Of a DNA stretch of 64,000 nucleotides, positions 45,601 to 54,167 are shown in pieces. The notes beneath the pieces were generated by a model, which had not been told where the DNA came from, searched no databases, and saw nothing but the letters and a program-made list of their open reading frames with translations. A program made the position numbers and the translations under genes. Source of the DNA: Ochrobactrum sp. BTU1 (GTDB lineage Bacteria; Pseudomonadota; Alphaproteobacteria; Rhizobiales; Rhizobiaceae); the NCBI GenBank assembly GCA_018798825.1, contig CP076355.1, forward strand, positions 62,001 through 126,000, read 5' to 3'. The first letter of the stretch is position 1. Each line of letters starts with the position of its first letter.

Positions 45601-47695
45601 TACTGGCGCGCCGACTAATGGTGTACCTGTGACTGTCGCCGCAGGTTCGACGGGCGATCTTTCAATAACTGTCACACAAACCGCTCTGATTGCGGTTGCA
45701 GACGCATTCAATATCGAACTTTATGACGCGAACGGCAATCTTGTGGCGGTTGCTACAACTGGCAATGATCCTCTGGTTGGAGATATTGCTGGAATTACAA
45801 TCCTTGGACTAACCAGTGACAACACGCTCACGGCCAACTTCACGGGACTAGCGCCGGGTAATTACACAGTCGTGGTTCGAAAAGGTGACAGTGCTCTTGG
45901 TACCTTGTTGGACGCTGATGGTGATGGTGTATCGCTGGAAGAACTTGGACAGGGTGGCGTTGTCCTCGGAGCGGAAAATCAGGCGCTTGTATTGGATGCC
46001 GTGGAAGACGCGCTTGGTCCGGTCCTGGGAGGGACTGTCAGAGGCGTATTGGAACTTGCTCTGGGAACCGTCGATGCTCTAGGCGCGGGACAGCTTGTTG
46101 AAGTTCTCTCGACCACCTTAGCAAATCTGGGACTTACTTCTGCACTGGATCAAGTATTGGGCGCGGTCGCAGATGCATTGCTTAGCAACACGTTGACACT
46201 CCTTCAGGATACTTCTGTCACAGCTACACTTACCGAACATACTTTCGCGAATGGAAACACACCTATTAGCGGCAATGTCATTGATCCGGACGGTGGCGTG
46301 GAGGGTGAAGCTGGCCAAGACAGTGTGGTGCCAGGAACGCAAGTGACACAGGTCGTCAACAGTGAAGGAGATATTGTCGAGATAGGCCCAGATGGGGCAA
46401 CCATTGAAGGTCTTTATGGAACCTTGGTTCTACAGTCGGACGGTAGCTATACCTATACACCGAACGGCACTCCGGCGTCGGTTGGCCAGACAGACACGTT
46501 CACCTACACGATTTCGGATGGCATCAATACAGCGGAAGCTAACCTTTCCGTCGAGATCGACGGTGCAAGATTGGCGGCCGATACAGCACAAGCCGGTATC
46601 GAATATGACTATCTCGTCACGGATGGTATCGATATTCCTAATGCTCTGAGTTATTCATGGACCGCTGTTGTATTGGGGGCGCCGATTGGAACAACGGGCT
46701 CACTCATAGGACAAAGCTTCGAAGTCGAAGCCAACACGACACAAGACGTCACTCTAAGTATTAACACAGGGAGCCTGCTTGCGCTTGGCAGCGGTGTTAC
46801 CGTTTTCATTGACGTAAACACTGGCGGAAACAATTGGGTACCGTACGCGACTTACAATACTTCGCAATTATTGAGCTTGTTAGGCAGTGGCGGTTCTGGT
46901 GACATATTGGTCTCGGGTATTCCTGAAGGCGACTATCGCGTACGTACGGCACTAAACTTCAGCGTCGTGTCTGTCGCTGGTGGTGTGACGGTCGGCGTTG
47001 AATCTGAAGTCAATCATCTGGATGAGTTTGTACAAAGTCAGGTCTACAGTGCAAACGGCGATCTCTTTGAAAATGATCTTCTGAATGTCGAACCGAGTTC
47101 TTTGTCTATCTCAACTGATGGTATCGATTTCACGGAAGTTGTGACCGGAGGATCTCTTACTGTCGCAGGGTCGTTCGGTTCACTGCTGATCAATTCGGAT
47201 GGAACTTATACCTACACACCTGATGACCGGGCAACGTTCGGAACGTCGACCGACACATTCTACTATCAGGTTGAGGTAGATGGCCGGGTTGAAGAAGCGA
47301 GCCTTACAGTCACTATCAATGGAACGCTCCAAGGCGAAGAGAATGTCGGCAATCCCGTAAACGTTGCCTTTGAATTGTCTGCGTCTGACGCGGATGTAAT
47401 TCCGATGCACGAACTTGCACCAACTGGAAATGAAAACGGTGACTCAGATGCTGGCGAAACCCCAGCTCAGCATAGCCTGACAGAGGGCATATTGCTCGAC
47501 GATGGCAGTGGTGAAGTGACATTGCCGTCAAGCAATGACCAGCCGTCAAGCAATGACAGTGCCACACAGACATCTGACACGGGTCTGGGTACGGCTCCAG
47601 TCGAGGAAACGGCCTCAGTGGATGATCCGCTCGGACATCTGGTGCCAGATCCGCTCACGCAGGAGGACGATCTTCTTACGACACATACTGTCTGA
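42674..47695 (+). CDS. BapA-like biofilm adhesin with a 229-unit Asp-Ala repeat, type I secreted
   Basis: Large secreted or surface adhesin, 1673 residues. The N-terminus (1-135) resembles the BapA prefix domain: [29 protein letters not shown], then a glycine/alanine-rich hydrophobic stretch [20 protein letters not shown]. Residues 148-605 are 229 uninterrupted Asp-Ala pairs, an acidic rod or spacer. Next are three Ig-like repeats of 82 residues (two nearly identical), another Ig-like domain with [15 protein letters not shown], a BapA-type domain with [20 protein letters not shown], and two VCBS/cadherin-like segments (GSYTYTPN..., GTYTYTPDD...). No GGxGxD RTX repeats were noticed. GAGGAGAG lies just before the ATG. 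The TolC-ABC-HlyD genes downstream are its likely exporter. Confidence 0.85.
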   Translation: MVAVITNKASGSSRTITGDNIILSGPSVVKLTLNPDAIAQYQRVGDDLLIRLHNGETIRIVHFYTHYQGGEDNDLVLQDSDGKLWAGNHSDGLADFNFSEIQSVDQLAGGGGDAGPVLLGLLGLGAVGAAIGAASGGSDDSDADADSDADADADADADADADADADADADADADADADADADADADADADADADADADADADADADADADADADADADADADADADADADADADADADADADADADADADADADADADADADADADADADADADADADADADADADADADADADADADADADADADADADADADADADADADADADADADADADADADADADADADADADADADADADADADADADADADADADADADADADADADADADADADADADADADADADADADADADADADADADADADADADADADADADADADADADADADADADADADADADADADADADADADADADADADADADADADADADADADADADADADADADADADADADADADADADADADADADADADADADADADADADADADADADADADADADADADADADADADADADADADADADADADADADADADADAPDAPGVTVGEDGRTLTITGEPNSTATIYDAERGVIGTVPLSDEGTATFVLEPSNGQDVSVTLTDAANNESLETPATVPDTLAPAAPTVEVSEDGLSLIISGEPNTTANIINAAGDVIGTVELGEEGTATFPVEASNGQEVSVTLTDGADNESAGTPATLPDTLAPAAPTVEVAEDGLSLIISGEPNTTANIINAAGDVIGTVELGEEGTATFPVAASNGQEVSVTLTDGADNESTGTPAVLPDTLAPEPLAVELDNDTGIAGDGITSDGTVSIDGLEDGGRWEFSTDGGETWQNGVGTNFQVPAGVYQDGQVLVRQYDAAENVSESASLGAISIIDIAAADDDATADLGSRTSTTQAPISDESLEVLGLLDTGAPTNGVPVTVAAGSTGDLSITVTQTALIAVADAFNIELYDANGNLVAVATTGNDPLVGDIAGITILGLTSDNTLTANFTGLAPGNYTVVVRKGDSALGTLLDADGDGVSLEELGQGGVVLGAENQALVLDAVEDALGPVLGGTVRGVLELALGTVDALGAGQLVEVLSTTLANLGLTSALDQVLGAVADALLSNTLTLLQDTSVTATLTEHTFANGNTPISGNVIDPDGGVEGEAGQDSVVPGTQVTQVVNSEGDIVEIGPDGATIEGLYGTLVLQSDGSYTYTPNGTPASVGQTDTFTYTISDGINTAEANLSVEIDGARLAADTAQAGIEYDYLVTDGIDIPNALSYSWTAVVLGAPIGTTGSLIGQSFEVEANTTQDVTLSINTGSLLALGSGVTVFIDVNTGGNNWVPYATYNTSQLLSLLGSGGSGDILVSGIPEGDYRVRTALNFSVVSVAGGVTVGVESEVNHLDEFVQSQVYSANGDLFENDLLNVEPSSLSISTDGIDFTEVVTGGSLTVAGSFGSLLINSDGTYTYTPDDRATFGTSTDTFYYQVEVDGRVEEASLTVTINGTLQGEENVGNPVNVAFELSASDADVIPMHELAPTGNENGDSDAGETPAQHSLTEGILLDDGSGEVTLPSSNDQPSSNDSATQTSDTGLGTAPVEETASVDDPLGHLVPDPLTQEDDLLTTHTV
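43115..44488 (+). repeat. 1374-bp GAYGCN hexanucleotide array (229 Asp-Ala codon pairs)
   Basis: Continuous hexamers GAT/GAC-GCT/GCC/GCG, with GCA rare, varying only at third positions. There is higher-order structure: the block 43292-43443 recurs at 43688-43875, the second copy carrying two extra 18-bp units GATGCTGACGCCGACGCG. The array is open on the opposite strand as a Ser-Ala repeat and in another plus frame. Such arrays change length by slippage. Confidence 0.95.
44729..45220 (+). repeat. Tandem 246-bp repeat encoding an 82-residue Ig-like domain
   Basis: Two copies, 44729-44974 and 44975-45220, nearly identical at the DNA level (CTTGCTCCTGCAGCG/ACCGAC start). A more diverged copy precedes them from about 44483. 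The third copy is bounded by CTTGCGCCGGAACCG at 45221. Recent duplication is evident. Confidence 0.9.
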
Positions 47696-47710
47696 TCTTT
47701 CAGCTTCCAC

Positions 47711-47741
47711 CCTCCGCCGCTGAGTTCTTTGGCGGCGGAGG
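47711..47741 (+). terminator. Strong hairpin after the adhesin gene
   Basis: Perfect ten-pair GC-rich stem CCTCCGCCGC (47711-47720) with GCGGCGGAGG (47732-47741), 11-base loop, 15 bp after the adhesin stop. TTCAGATG follows, without a T-run. Likely a partial terminator or 3'-stabiliser. Confidence 0.6.
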
Positions 47742-47756
47742 TTCAGATGACAGATC

Positions 47757-47774
47757 ACCGGCCTTATTGCCGGT
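47757..47774 (+). other. Second hairpin in the leader of the TolC-like gene
   Basis: ACCGGC (47757-47762) pairs with GCCGGT (47769-47774), loop CTTATT. It is followed directly by TATAATGG and lies 15 bp before the ATG at 47790. It may modulate translation or read-through between the adhesin and its exporter genes. Confidence 0.4.
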
Positions 47775-47789
47775 TATAATGGAAAATAA

Positions 47790-49253
47790 ATGCGAAAAAT
47801 TCTGGTTTTAAGACGTTTCGCGACCATAACGTTTACTTCATGCCTTTTGGCTGCGTGCCAGATGTCTGCAAACAATCTTGCTTTGGGCGAGAAGACGCTG
47901 ACGCAGTCAAAAAACACCGAGGCCTCACGGCCCCTGTCAATGGCGGGTTCAACCCCCTTACCTGCTGTTGACAGGGCAAACGTGACAAGCGCCAGCACTC
48001 CCAAGGTGTCGGACCGTGGTTCCCTTACAATGGAAACCGCGGTCCGTCGCGCTGTCGGCTGGCATCCAACAATCAATGAAGCTTCAGACCGTATTTATCA
48101 GGCCGACGAACGGATCAGGGCGGCGCAGGCCGGTTATTATCCCAAGCTCAATGCCGGTGTGAATTCGGGCTATCAGAGCAACAATCGCGAAGGCTGGCGC
48201 CCACAGTTCAATGTTGCCGCTTCGCAATTGCTTTATGATTTTGGCAAGGTTTCGAGCGCGGTTGATACCGAGCGTGCTGGCAAGGAAATCAATCAGGCCC
48301 GTATGCTGCTTGCCGTTGATAATCTGTCAAGGGACACTGCCAGTGCGGTTGTCGAGGTCCAGCGCTATCGAAAGCTTTCGGCCTTAGCACAGGAGCAGGT
48401 CGAGGGCGTTAAGCGCATTGCGGGCCTGGTGAATGAGCGAACGGACAAGGGTGCAAGCACCATGTCCGACAAGGTTCAGGCCGATGCGCGTGTAGAAGCG
48501 GCGATGGCGACCCAGTTTCAATATCAGTCGGAACTCAATCGCTGGCAGGTTGTGCTTGCTGCGATGATTGGTGGAGGAAGCGCAAATCCTTCCTCTGATG
48601 TTCCTTCTTGGCTTGGCAAGTCTTGTGACATTGCAGCACCCGATTGGGATCAGGTTCCGGCGATGCTGCAGGCGAAGGCTGAAAAAGAAGAGGCGGTCGC
48701 ACAGTTGGCAGCGAGTAAAGCAGAGGCTTTCCCGACCGTTTCGCTTGAAGCGACGACGGGTTATGATCTGAATGCGTCCCGCGATAATACGACCAGCAAT
48801 GATCGCCAGCCGGAATATTCGGTCGGCGTGAATGTGTCGTCCAGCCTTTATAATGGCGGTCAGACAGGTGCGCGCAAACGTGCTGCGGCTTACGGTCTTC
48901 AGGCAGCGGAATCGGCAATCAGCACGGCACGCATCGATATGGAACGCAATCTCATGGAGTCGCGAAGCCAGATCGGTACGTTGAACCGGCTTATGTCATC
49001 GCTCGAATTGCGCGCCGGTATGATGGTGAAAACCCGCGATCTTTATCGAGAACAATATGTGGAACTGGGCACAAGAACGTTGCTCGATCTGCTCAATGCC
49101 GAGCAGGAATTGCATGAGTCCCGGTTTCAGTCAGCCAACACGGTGCATGATATCAGGCGCCTCAATCTGAACTGCCTCTATAGCTCAGGCAAAATGCGCC
49201 AAGGTTTTGGTCTTCAGGCATCGGCATTGCGGGGAGACGGGAGCAACCAATGA
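47790..49253 (+). CDS. TolC-family outer membrane protein of the type I secretion system (LapE/AggA-like)
   Basis: Outer-membrane channel of 487 residues. The N-terminus is a lipoprotein signal: hydrophobic ITFTSCLLAAC with a lipobox LLAAC-Q (Cys about 22). The mature part shows two TolC-like repeats: TMETAVRRAVGWHPTINEASDRIYQADERIRAAQAGYYPKLNA, LYDFGKVSSAVDTERA (the LFDxG motif), and later SLYNGGQTGARKRAAAYGLQAAESA and TLLDLLNAEQELHESRFQ. Its stop overlaps the ABC exporter ATG (ATGA). Together with the next two genes it forms the exporter expected for the adhesin just upstream. Confidence 0.92.
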   Translation: MRKILVLRRFATITFTSCLLAACQMSANNLALGEKTLTQSKNTEASRPLSMAGSTPLPAVDRANVTSASTPKVSDRGSLTMETAVRRAVGWHPTINEASDRIYQADERIRAAQAGYYPKLNAGVNSGYQSNNREGWRPQFNVAASQLLYDFGKVSSAVDTERAGKEINQARMLLAVDNLSRDTASAVVEVQRYRKLSALAQEQVEGVKRIAGLVNERTDKGASTMSDKVQADARVEAAMATQFQYQSELNRWQVVLAAMIGGGSANPSSDVPSWLGKSCDIAAPDWDQVPAMLQAKAEKEEAVAQLAASKAEAFPTVSLEATTGYDLNASRDNTTSNDRQPEYSVGVNVSSSLYNGGQTGARKRAAAYGLQAAESAISTARIDMERNLMESRSQIGTLNRLMSSLELRAGMMVKTRDLYREQYVELGTRTLLDLLNAEQELHESRFQSANTVHDIRRLNLNCLYSSGKMRQGFGLQASALRGDGSNQ

Positions 49254-51466
49254 AGCGTGGCGAGAACCCTCCAATTATCGATCCGTCGATTGAACTTGGT
49301 CTGATTGGCGAACAACCAAAGCCTGAGGCGCCATCACGCTTCAATGTTGAAGGCTGGCTCGAAGCGCTGGAACTGGTGGCAAAGCATTACCGAATGCCTG
49401 TATCCGTGCAGGGAACCAAGCTTGCGGCCGCCGCTGATCTCAACATCGACGACAAAGCAAAAATTCGCGCTATGGCCCGTCACATGGGGCTGGGTGTCAG
49501 GCTTGTTGAGCCAACCAAGATCACCCTTTCGACCTGGCATCTGCCGTTTGTTCTGATGCTCAAGGATAAGCAGCTTGCAGTGGTGCATACGCTTTCAAAG
49601 GACGGGCAGGCGAGTGTCTGGTTAAGCGGCGAAGAGGGGCTTGAGCAGCCGTTTGCGCTGAAAGATCTTCTGGCTGAGACAGAAAGTGTTGTGCTTGCCC
49701 GACCATCGAAAACCGTTCCTGATGCGCGTGTCGATGCCTATATCAAGCCGTATGAAGAAAACTGGCTACGGAAGATTATTTTCCGCGATATCGGATCGTA
49801 TGGCCATGTGCTGGTTGCCTCGTTGATTGCCAATACGCTTGGTCTCGCCGGCATATTATTCTCGATGCAGGTTTATGATCGCGTCGTGCCTGCACAATCG
49901 TTCAACACGCTTTACGTGTTGTTCAGCGGCGTTTTGCTGGCAATATTCTTTGATTTCATGATGCGCCGTGCGCGCATGGGCATCATCGACATGCTCGGCA
50001 AACAGACCGACTTGCAGATGTCCGATGTCGTGTTCGGTCACGCCTTGCGTGTTCGCAATCGGGCGCGACCGACATCGACAGGATCGTTTATCGCGCAATT
50101 GCGTGACGTTGATCAGGTGCGTGAATTGCTCACCTCGACGACGGTATCCGCGCTGGCCGACCTTCCGTTCTTTTTCCTGTTCCTTGTCATTTATTCGGCG
50201 CTTGTTGGCTGGATGGTCTTCATACCGCTGGGCGCGCTCGTTCTCCTGATCTTGCCAGGCCTTTTCCTGCAACGGCGGTTAAGAGCCTATGCCAATGCGG
50301 CCATGCGTGAGGCCTCGCTTCGCAATGCCATGCTGGTTGAAACCGTGCAGGGTATTGAGGATATCAAAGGGCTACAGGCAGAAGATCGGTTTCAGCAGCA
50401 ATGGAACCACTTCAATGCTGTAACGGGTGAGGCACAGATCAGGCTTCGTGCCTTGACCAATAGTCTCAGTGTGTGGACGCAGAATGTGCAGGGCGGGGTT
50501 TATGCTCTGACAGTTTTTGTGGGTGCGCCACTGATTATTTCGGGCGACATGACGACGGGTGCACTCGTCGGCGCATCTATTCTTGGCTCCCGCATGTTGG
50601 CGCCGATGGGTCAGTTGTCTCAGATCATGGGGCGCTTGCAACATGCGCGTATTGCCAAGCGTGGCCTTGATCAGCTGATGCAAATGCCGGTCGATCATCC
50701 CGATAGCGAAACCCGTATCCACTGCCCGAAGATTGACGGCTCTTATCGATTGAAGGATGCCATTTTCCGCTATGGCGATGAGAACTCAACCCCCGTCCTT
50801 CTGATCAAGGATCTGAAGATCAAGCATGGAGATCGCATTGCCGTGCTTGGGCGCAATGGTGCGGGCAAATCGACCCTGTTGCTTGCTCTTTCCGGACTGC
50901 TTGATGCAGCTGAAGGTGAGGTTCTGCTTGATGATCTTGCCCTGCCGCAAATAGATCCCGCGGATGTGCGACGGGATGTGGGTCTGCTGACGCAGAACTC
51001 GCGCCTGTTCTTTGGCACTTTGCGCGAGAATATCACCATGGGTGCATCTGATGCTTCGGATGCGGAGATCCAGCGGGTGCTTGCCATGGTTGGAGCAGAT
51101 GGCTTTGTACGTCGCCTGCAGAAAGGTCTTGAACATCTGGTTCAAGAAGGTGGTGGCGGTCTTTCAGGGGGACAGAAACAGGCCATTTTGCTGGCACGAC
51201 TTTTGATCCGCGATCCATCGGTTGTACTTCTCGATGAGCCGACATCAACTATGGACGAGGCCACAGAGCGGCATTTTATCGAACAATTCGCGAAATGGAG
51301 TGTCGGCCGCACGGTCATTATCGCGACGCACCGAATGCGCGTGCTCGAACTCGTGCAGCGGCTGATCGTCGTTGAGAACGGGCAGGTTGCATTGGACGAC
51401 AGCAAGGAACGCGGTCTGCAGACATTGCTGGGCATGAGCAAGGTAGAAACACCTAAACAGGCGTGA
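49250..51466 (+). CDS. Type I secretion ABC exporter (LapB/HlyB-like permease-ATPase)
   Basis: Inner-membrane exporter of 738 residues. Residues about 25-160 resemble the C39-like domain of LapB-type exporters (WLEALELVAKHYRMPVS), where the peptidase Cys is absent, so it recognises rather than cleaves its substrate. Six membrane helices lie between about 185 and 440. The ATPase domain has Walker A VLGRNGAGKSTLLLALS, signature LSGGQKQAILLARLL, Walker B SVVLLDEPTSTMDEA and switch IATHR. Overlap with the TolC-like gene upstream and near-contact with hlyD downstream show one operon. Confidence 0.93.
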   Translation: MKRGENPPIIDPSIELGLIGEQPKPEAPSRFNVEGWLEALELVAKHYRMPVSVQGTKLAAAADLNIDDKAKIRAMARHMGLGVRLVEPTKITLSTWHLPFVLMLKDKQLAVVHTLSKDGQASVWLSGEEGLEQPFALKDLLAETESVVLARPSKTVPDARVDAYIKPYEENWLRKIIFRDIGSYGHVLVASLIANTLGLAGILFSMQVYDRVVPAQSFNTLYVLFSGVLLAIFFDFMMRRARMGIIDMLGKQTDLQMSDVVFGHALRVRNRARPTSTGSFIAQLRDVDQVRELLTSTTVSALADLPFFFLFLVIYSALVGWMVFIPLGALVLLILPGLFLQRRLRAYANAAMREASLRNAMLVETVQGIEDIKGLQAEDRFQQQWNHFNAVTGEAQIRLRALTNSLSVWTQNVQGGVYALTVFVGAPLIISGDMTTGALVGASILGSRMLAPMGQLSQIMGRLQHARIAKRGLDQLMQMPVDHPDSETRIHCPKIDGSYRLKDAIFRYGDENSTPVLLIKDLKIKHGDRIAVLGRNGAGKSTLLLALSGLLDAAEGEVLLDDLALPQIDPADVRRDVGLLTQNSRLFFGTLRENITMGASDASDAEIQRVLAMVGADGFVRRLQKGLEHLVQEGGGGLSGGQKQAILLARLLIRDPSVVLLDEPTSTMDEATERHFIEQFAKWSVGRTVIIATHRMRVLELVQRLIVVENGQVALDDSKERGLQTLLGMSKVETPKQA

Positions 51467-51483
51467 TCCGGAAGGGATACAGC

Positions 51484-52674
51484 ATGGCAGCCATCGGCGG
51501 AGACTTTGGTGCCTGGGTAAACGGAAGCGAGCAAGGGCTTCAGCTCAAGAAGAAGAAGCGCTTTGTTCGGCTCGTCTTCGTTTTCTTCATCATTCTGGTG
51601 GGCTGGGCCTATTGGGCTTTGCTTGATGAAGTCTCTAACGGGACAGGTAAAGTGGTGCCGACTTCGCAGGAACAGGTCATTCAGTCACTTGAGGGCGGCG
51701 TTGTCGCCAAGCTCATGGTACGACAGGATGACGTGGTGGAGCCGGGGCAGATTCTGGCGCAGCTCGACCCGACCGTTACAGAATCAAGCGTGCAGGAAAG
51801 TGCCGCCAAATATCGTGCGGCTTTGGCAAGTTCTGCGCGGCTAACTGCTGAAGTCAGCCAGACTGAGCTGCAATTTTCGCCCGAGCTTGATGCGTTTCCG
51901 ATGCTGGTGGCTGCAGAAACACGACTTTTCGATGCGCGTACACGCAGCCTGCAGGATTCGCTTGAATGGATCACCGAATCCAAAAAGCTTGTGCAAGACG
52001 AACTCAATATCAGCCAGTCACTAAGCAAAATGGGTGCTGCCAGTAATGTGGAGGTGATCCGCCTGAAACGGCAGCTGGTTGAGTTGCAGCTCAAGGAAAC
52101 CGAGATCAAATCGGATTATATCGTTCAGGCGCGTGAGGAGCTTGCAAAGGCAAATGCCGAGGTGGAATCGCTTTCATCGGTTATTCGCGGACGATCGGAT
52201 GCGCTTGCGCGTCTGACGTTGCGTTCGCCGGTGCGCGGCATCGTCAAGAATATCGAAGTCTCGACCATTGGTGGTGTGGTGCCTCCGAATGGCAAACTGA
52301 TGATTATTGTGCCGCTTGATGAACAGCTGCTGATCGAGACGCGCATCTCGCCGCGGGATATTGCTTATATTCACCCGGATCAGCGTGCGACCGTCAAGGT
52401 GACCGCATATGATTATGCGATTTATGGTGGATTGGAAGGCAAGGTTGTCAGCATCTCGGCCGACACGATCCAGGATGAAGCGAAGCCTGAAAATTATTAT
52501 TATCGCGTGTTCATCAAGACCGAGACAGATGCGCTTTTAAACAAGCATGGAGAACGCTTTCCCATCGTTCCAGGAATGGTTGCGACGGTGGATATTCATA
52601 CTGGTAGCAAGACAGTCTTTGATTACCTGATCAAACCGCTCAACAGGGCAAGCGAAGCGTTGCGAGAACGGTAG
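51484..52674 (+). CDS. HlyD-family periplasmic adaptor of the type I secretion system (LapC-like)
   Basis: Membrane fusion protein of 396 residues linking the ABC exporter to the TolC-like channel. It has a short cytoplasmic N-terminus, one membrane helix (LVFVFFIILVGWAYWALL, about residues 25-45) and the lipoyl/biotinyl half EQVIQSLEGGVVAKLMVRQDDVVEPGQILAQLDPT. A helical hairpin (about 85-235) follows, then LRSPVRGIVKNIEVSTIGGVVPPNGKLM and a C-terminal beta domain with VPGMVATVDIHTGSKTVFDYLIKPL. The ATG at 51484 has GGAAGG about 9 bases upstream; a GTG at 51463 overlapping the exporter stop is the alternative. Confidence 0.93.
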   Translation: MAAIGGDFGAWVNGSEQGLQLKKKKRFVRLVFVFFIILVGWAYWALLDEVSNGTGKVVPTSQEQVIQSLEGGVVAKLMVRQDDVVEPGQILAQLDPTVTESSVQESAAKYRAALASSARLTAEVSQTELQFSPELDAFPMLVAAETRLFDARTRSLQDSLEWITESKKLVQDELNISQSLSKMGAASNVEVIRLKRQLVELQLKETEIKSDYIVQAREELAKANAEVESLSSVIRGRSDALARLTLRSPVRGIVKNIEVSTIGGVVPPNGKLMIIVPLDEQLLIETRISPRDIAYIHPDQRATVKVTAYDYAIYGGLEGKVVSISADTIQDEAKPENYYYRVFIKTETDALLNKHGERFPIVPGMVATVDIHTGSKTVFDYLIKPLNRASEALRER

Positions 52675-52689
52675 GGACCAAGTGGCGCC

Positions 52690-52836
52690 ATGTGGAAAAT
52701 GGTTCGCGAAAGTCGCCGGTTCAGCTGTGAATGGGTGATTTCGCAGGGCATGATGCTGATTATCTTAACCATCGGTGGTGCCAGAGCCGAGCTGCTGCAG
52801 TGGAGCGCTTTCGTCTTCGATCAATATTATCGCTAA
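52690..52836 (+). CDS. Small hypothetical protein after hlyD, signal-peptide-like
   Basis: Frame of 48 codons starting 16 bases after the hlyD stop. It reads MWKMVRESRRF, then a hydrophobic GMMLIILTIGGARA resembling a signal or membrane helix, and ends AFVFDQYYR. AGGGA lies about 12 bases before the ATG. No family recognised. It could be a true small membrane or exported protein of the secretion operon, or a chance frame. Confidence 0.35.
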   Translation: MWKMVRESRRFSCEWVISQGMMLIILTIGGARAELLQWSAFVFDQYYR

Positions 52837-53243
52837 ACCGGTTAGGATGCTTTGCCGATCCCAATCCCGACATGGCCAGTTCGGAGACTATTAAGATAGA
52901 TTCAACCTGCTTATCGCGCACGCGTTTCTTCACTTGAAAAGCTCGAAGCTTCCCGAGTTCCAATTACTTGAGCAGTCAGTTCTATTTCCCGGGATATACC
53001 GTTGGCAGGTTCGCTTGCTCCATAATTGCGGACTAAATTCACTTCGTCTGAAATCTGAACCGCTTCAGCGAATGCGCAAGGCCATGCTTGTGCTGATGCA
53101 ACGCGTGTTTTCCCCGACGTCTCGTCTCCTCGCGGCCGCTACGCTGCAAAATACGCTCAACCAAACCTTGGCGCATCCGCTTTAACAGCTGTTCGACCGA
53201 TCTCTTACGAAGGGAATAGTCCCTTCGGTTAAGGAGTAAGACA
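52837..53243. other. Junction stretch between the secretion operon and the mobilisable element
   Basis: No supported gene. Possible left border zone of the element carrying traA/traG. No tRNA gene or clear direct repeat matching the 61835-62154 stretch was seen by eye. Confidence 0.4.
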
Positions 53244-53570
53244 ATGTCTGCAATCGGTTACGTCACCTACAAAGAAAACGGCACCTACGAAGGTTTCTTG
53301 CGCACTCTAACCATCGACGCTCCCATCAAGCTGGTGCCCATCACAAAGACCAGCGAGAAATCGCCGGACTATCGTATCCTGTCAAACCGTGCCGAAGTAG
53401 GTGCTGCCTGGATCCGAACAGTCAAATCAACAGGTAACACCTATATCGCGCTGATGATCGATACACCTGAGCTCGCCCGCCGCATCCACGCCAATCTTGG
53501 ACCGACTACCGGCCAGGATGATCCCAATACCTTCACCATCATCTGGAACCGCCCAGGAACCATACGGTAA
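53244..53570 (+). CDS. DUF736 family protein
   Basis: Small protein of 108 residues with the DUF736 pattern: MSAIGYVTYKENGTYEGFLRTL, IKLVPITKTSEKSPDYRILSN, EVGAAWIRT and YIALMIDTPELARRIHANLG. DUF736 genes are abundant on alphaproteobacterial plasmids and integrative elements, usually near conjugation genes; biochemical function unknown. AAGGAG lies nine bases before the ATG. A bidirectional terminator follows the stop. Confidence 0.88.
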   Translation: MSAIGYVTYKENGTYEGFLRTLTIDAPIKLVPITKTSEKSPDYRILSNRAEVGAAWIRTVKSTGNTYIALMIDTPELARRIHANLGPTTGQDDPNTFTIIWNRPGTIR

Positions 53571-53577
53571 ACACTTA

Positions 53578-53597
53578 AGCCCGCCGAAAGGCGGGCT
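53578..53597. terminator. Bidirectional terminator between convergent genes
   Basis: AGCCCGCC (53578-53585) pairs with GGCGGGCT (53590-53597) around a GAAA tetraloop, eight base pairs of mostly G-C. It sits between the DUF736 stop and the end of the convergent arsR gene, with T-containing tails on both sides. Confidence 0.75.
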
Positions 53598-53604
53598 ACA
53601 CATT

Positions 53605-53964
53605 TCAGCATTCGTCCAGTTGCGGATTTGATCGCTCAAGCCCGCCGCGATGTTTAAATTCCGCAATGAGCATCGCGAGAAGGCCGGGGAAGCGCGCTTC
53701 AATATCTTCTTTTCGGAGCGAAGATGCGCGGCGGTTCCCGTAGTCCACCTGGCTGATCAACCCCGCGTCACGAAGTACTTTGAAGTGATGGGTGAGAGAG
53801 GCTTTAGCAACAGGAAAACCGAACGACGAACAATTTCGCTCGCTGCCATCTGGTAATGTGGCAAGCGTAGCGATTACGGTCCGACGCAGTGGGTCGGATA
53901 AAGCCGAAAACACGACACTCAGATCAAGTTCGTCACGCGAGGGTTGGGCAAGAAGCTCAGGCAT
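53605..53964 (-). CDS. ArsR-family regulator, probably redox-responsive
   Basis: Winged-helix regulator of 119 residues: VFSALSDPLRRTVIATLATLP, the recognition helix region PVAKASLTHHFKVLRDAGLI and wing SQVDYGNRRASSLRKED. It lacks the metal-binding ELCVCDL motif of arsenic sensors. It has Cys in ERNCSSFG and Cys as the last residue, a pattern compatible with thiol-based sensing. It is divergent from an Old Yellow Enzyme gene, a recurrent pairing in proteobacteria in which the regulator represses the oxidoreductase until electrophile or oxidant stress. Confidence 0.85.
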   Translation of the reverse strand: MPELLAQPSRDELDLSVVFSALSDPLRRTVIATLATLPDGSERNCSSFGFPVAKASLTHHFKVLRDAGLISQVDYGNRRASSLRKEDIEARFPGLLAMLIAEFKHRGGLERSNPQLDEC

Positions 53965-54167
53965 TGTACACTCATATGAAAACCATAACGACTATGCAAG
54001 TCTAAGGTATGGATTGACCTGTACCTTTGCCCGCGTTAGTTAAGGTGGGCTTTGTGTCGATCTATATTACTGAAGCCTTCGCATTTTGTCCGTACGCTTG
54101 CGCTCGTCAGCGTAAGATAAAAGCGGGCAGATTATGACATCCATAACTCGTCGTTAAAGTGAGCCCT

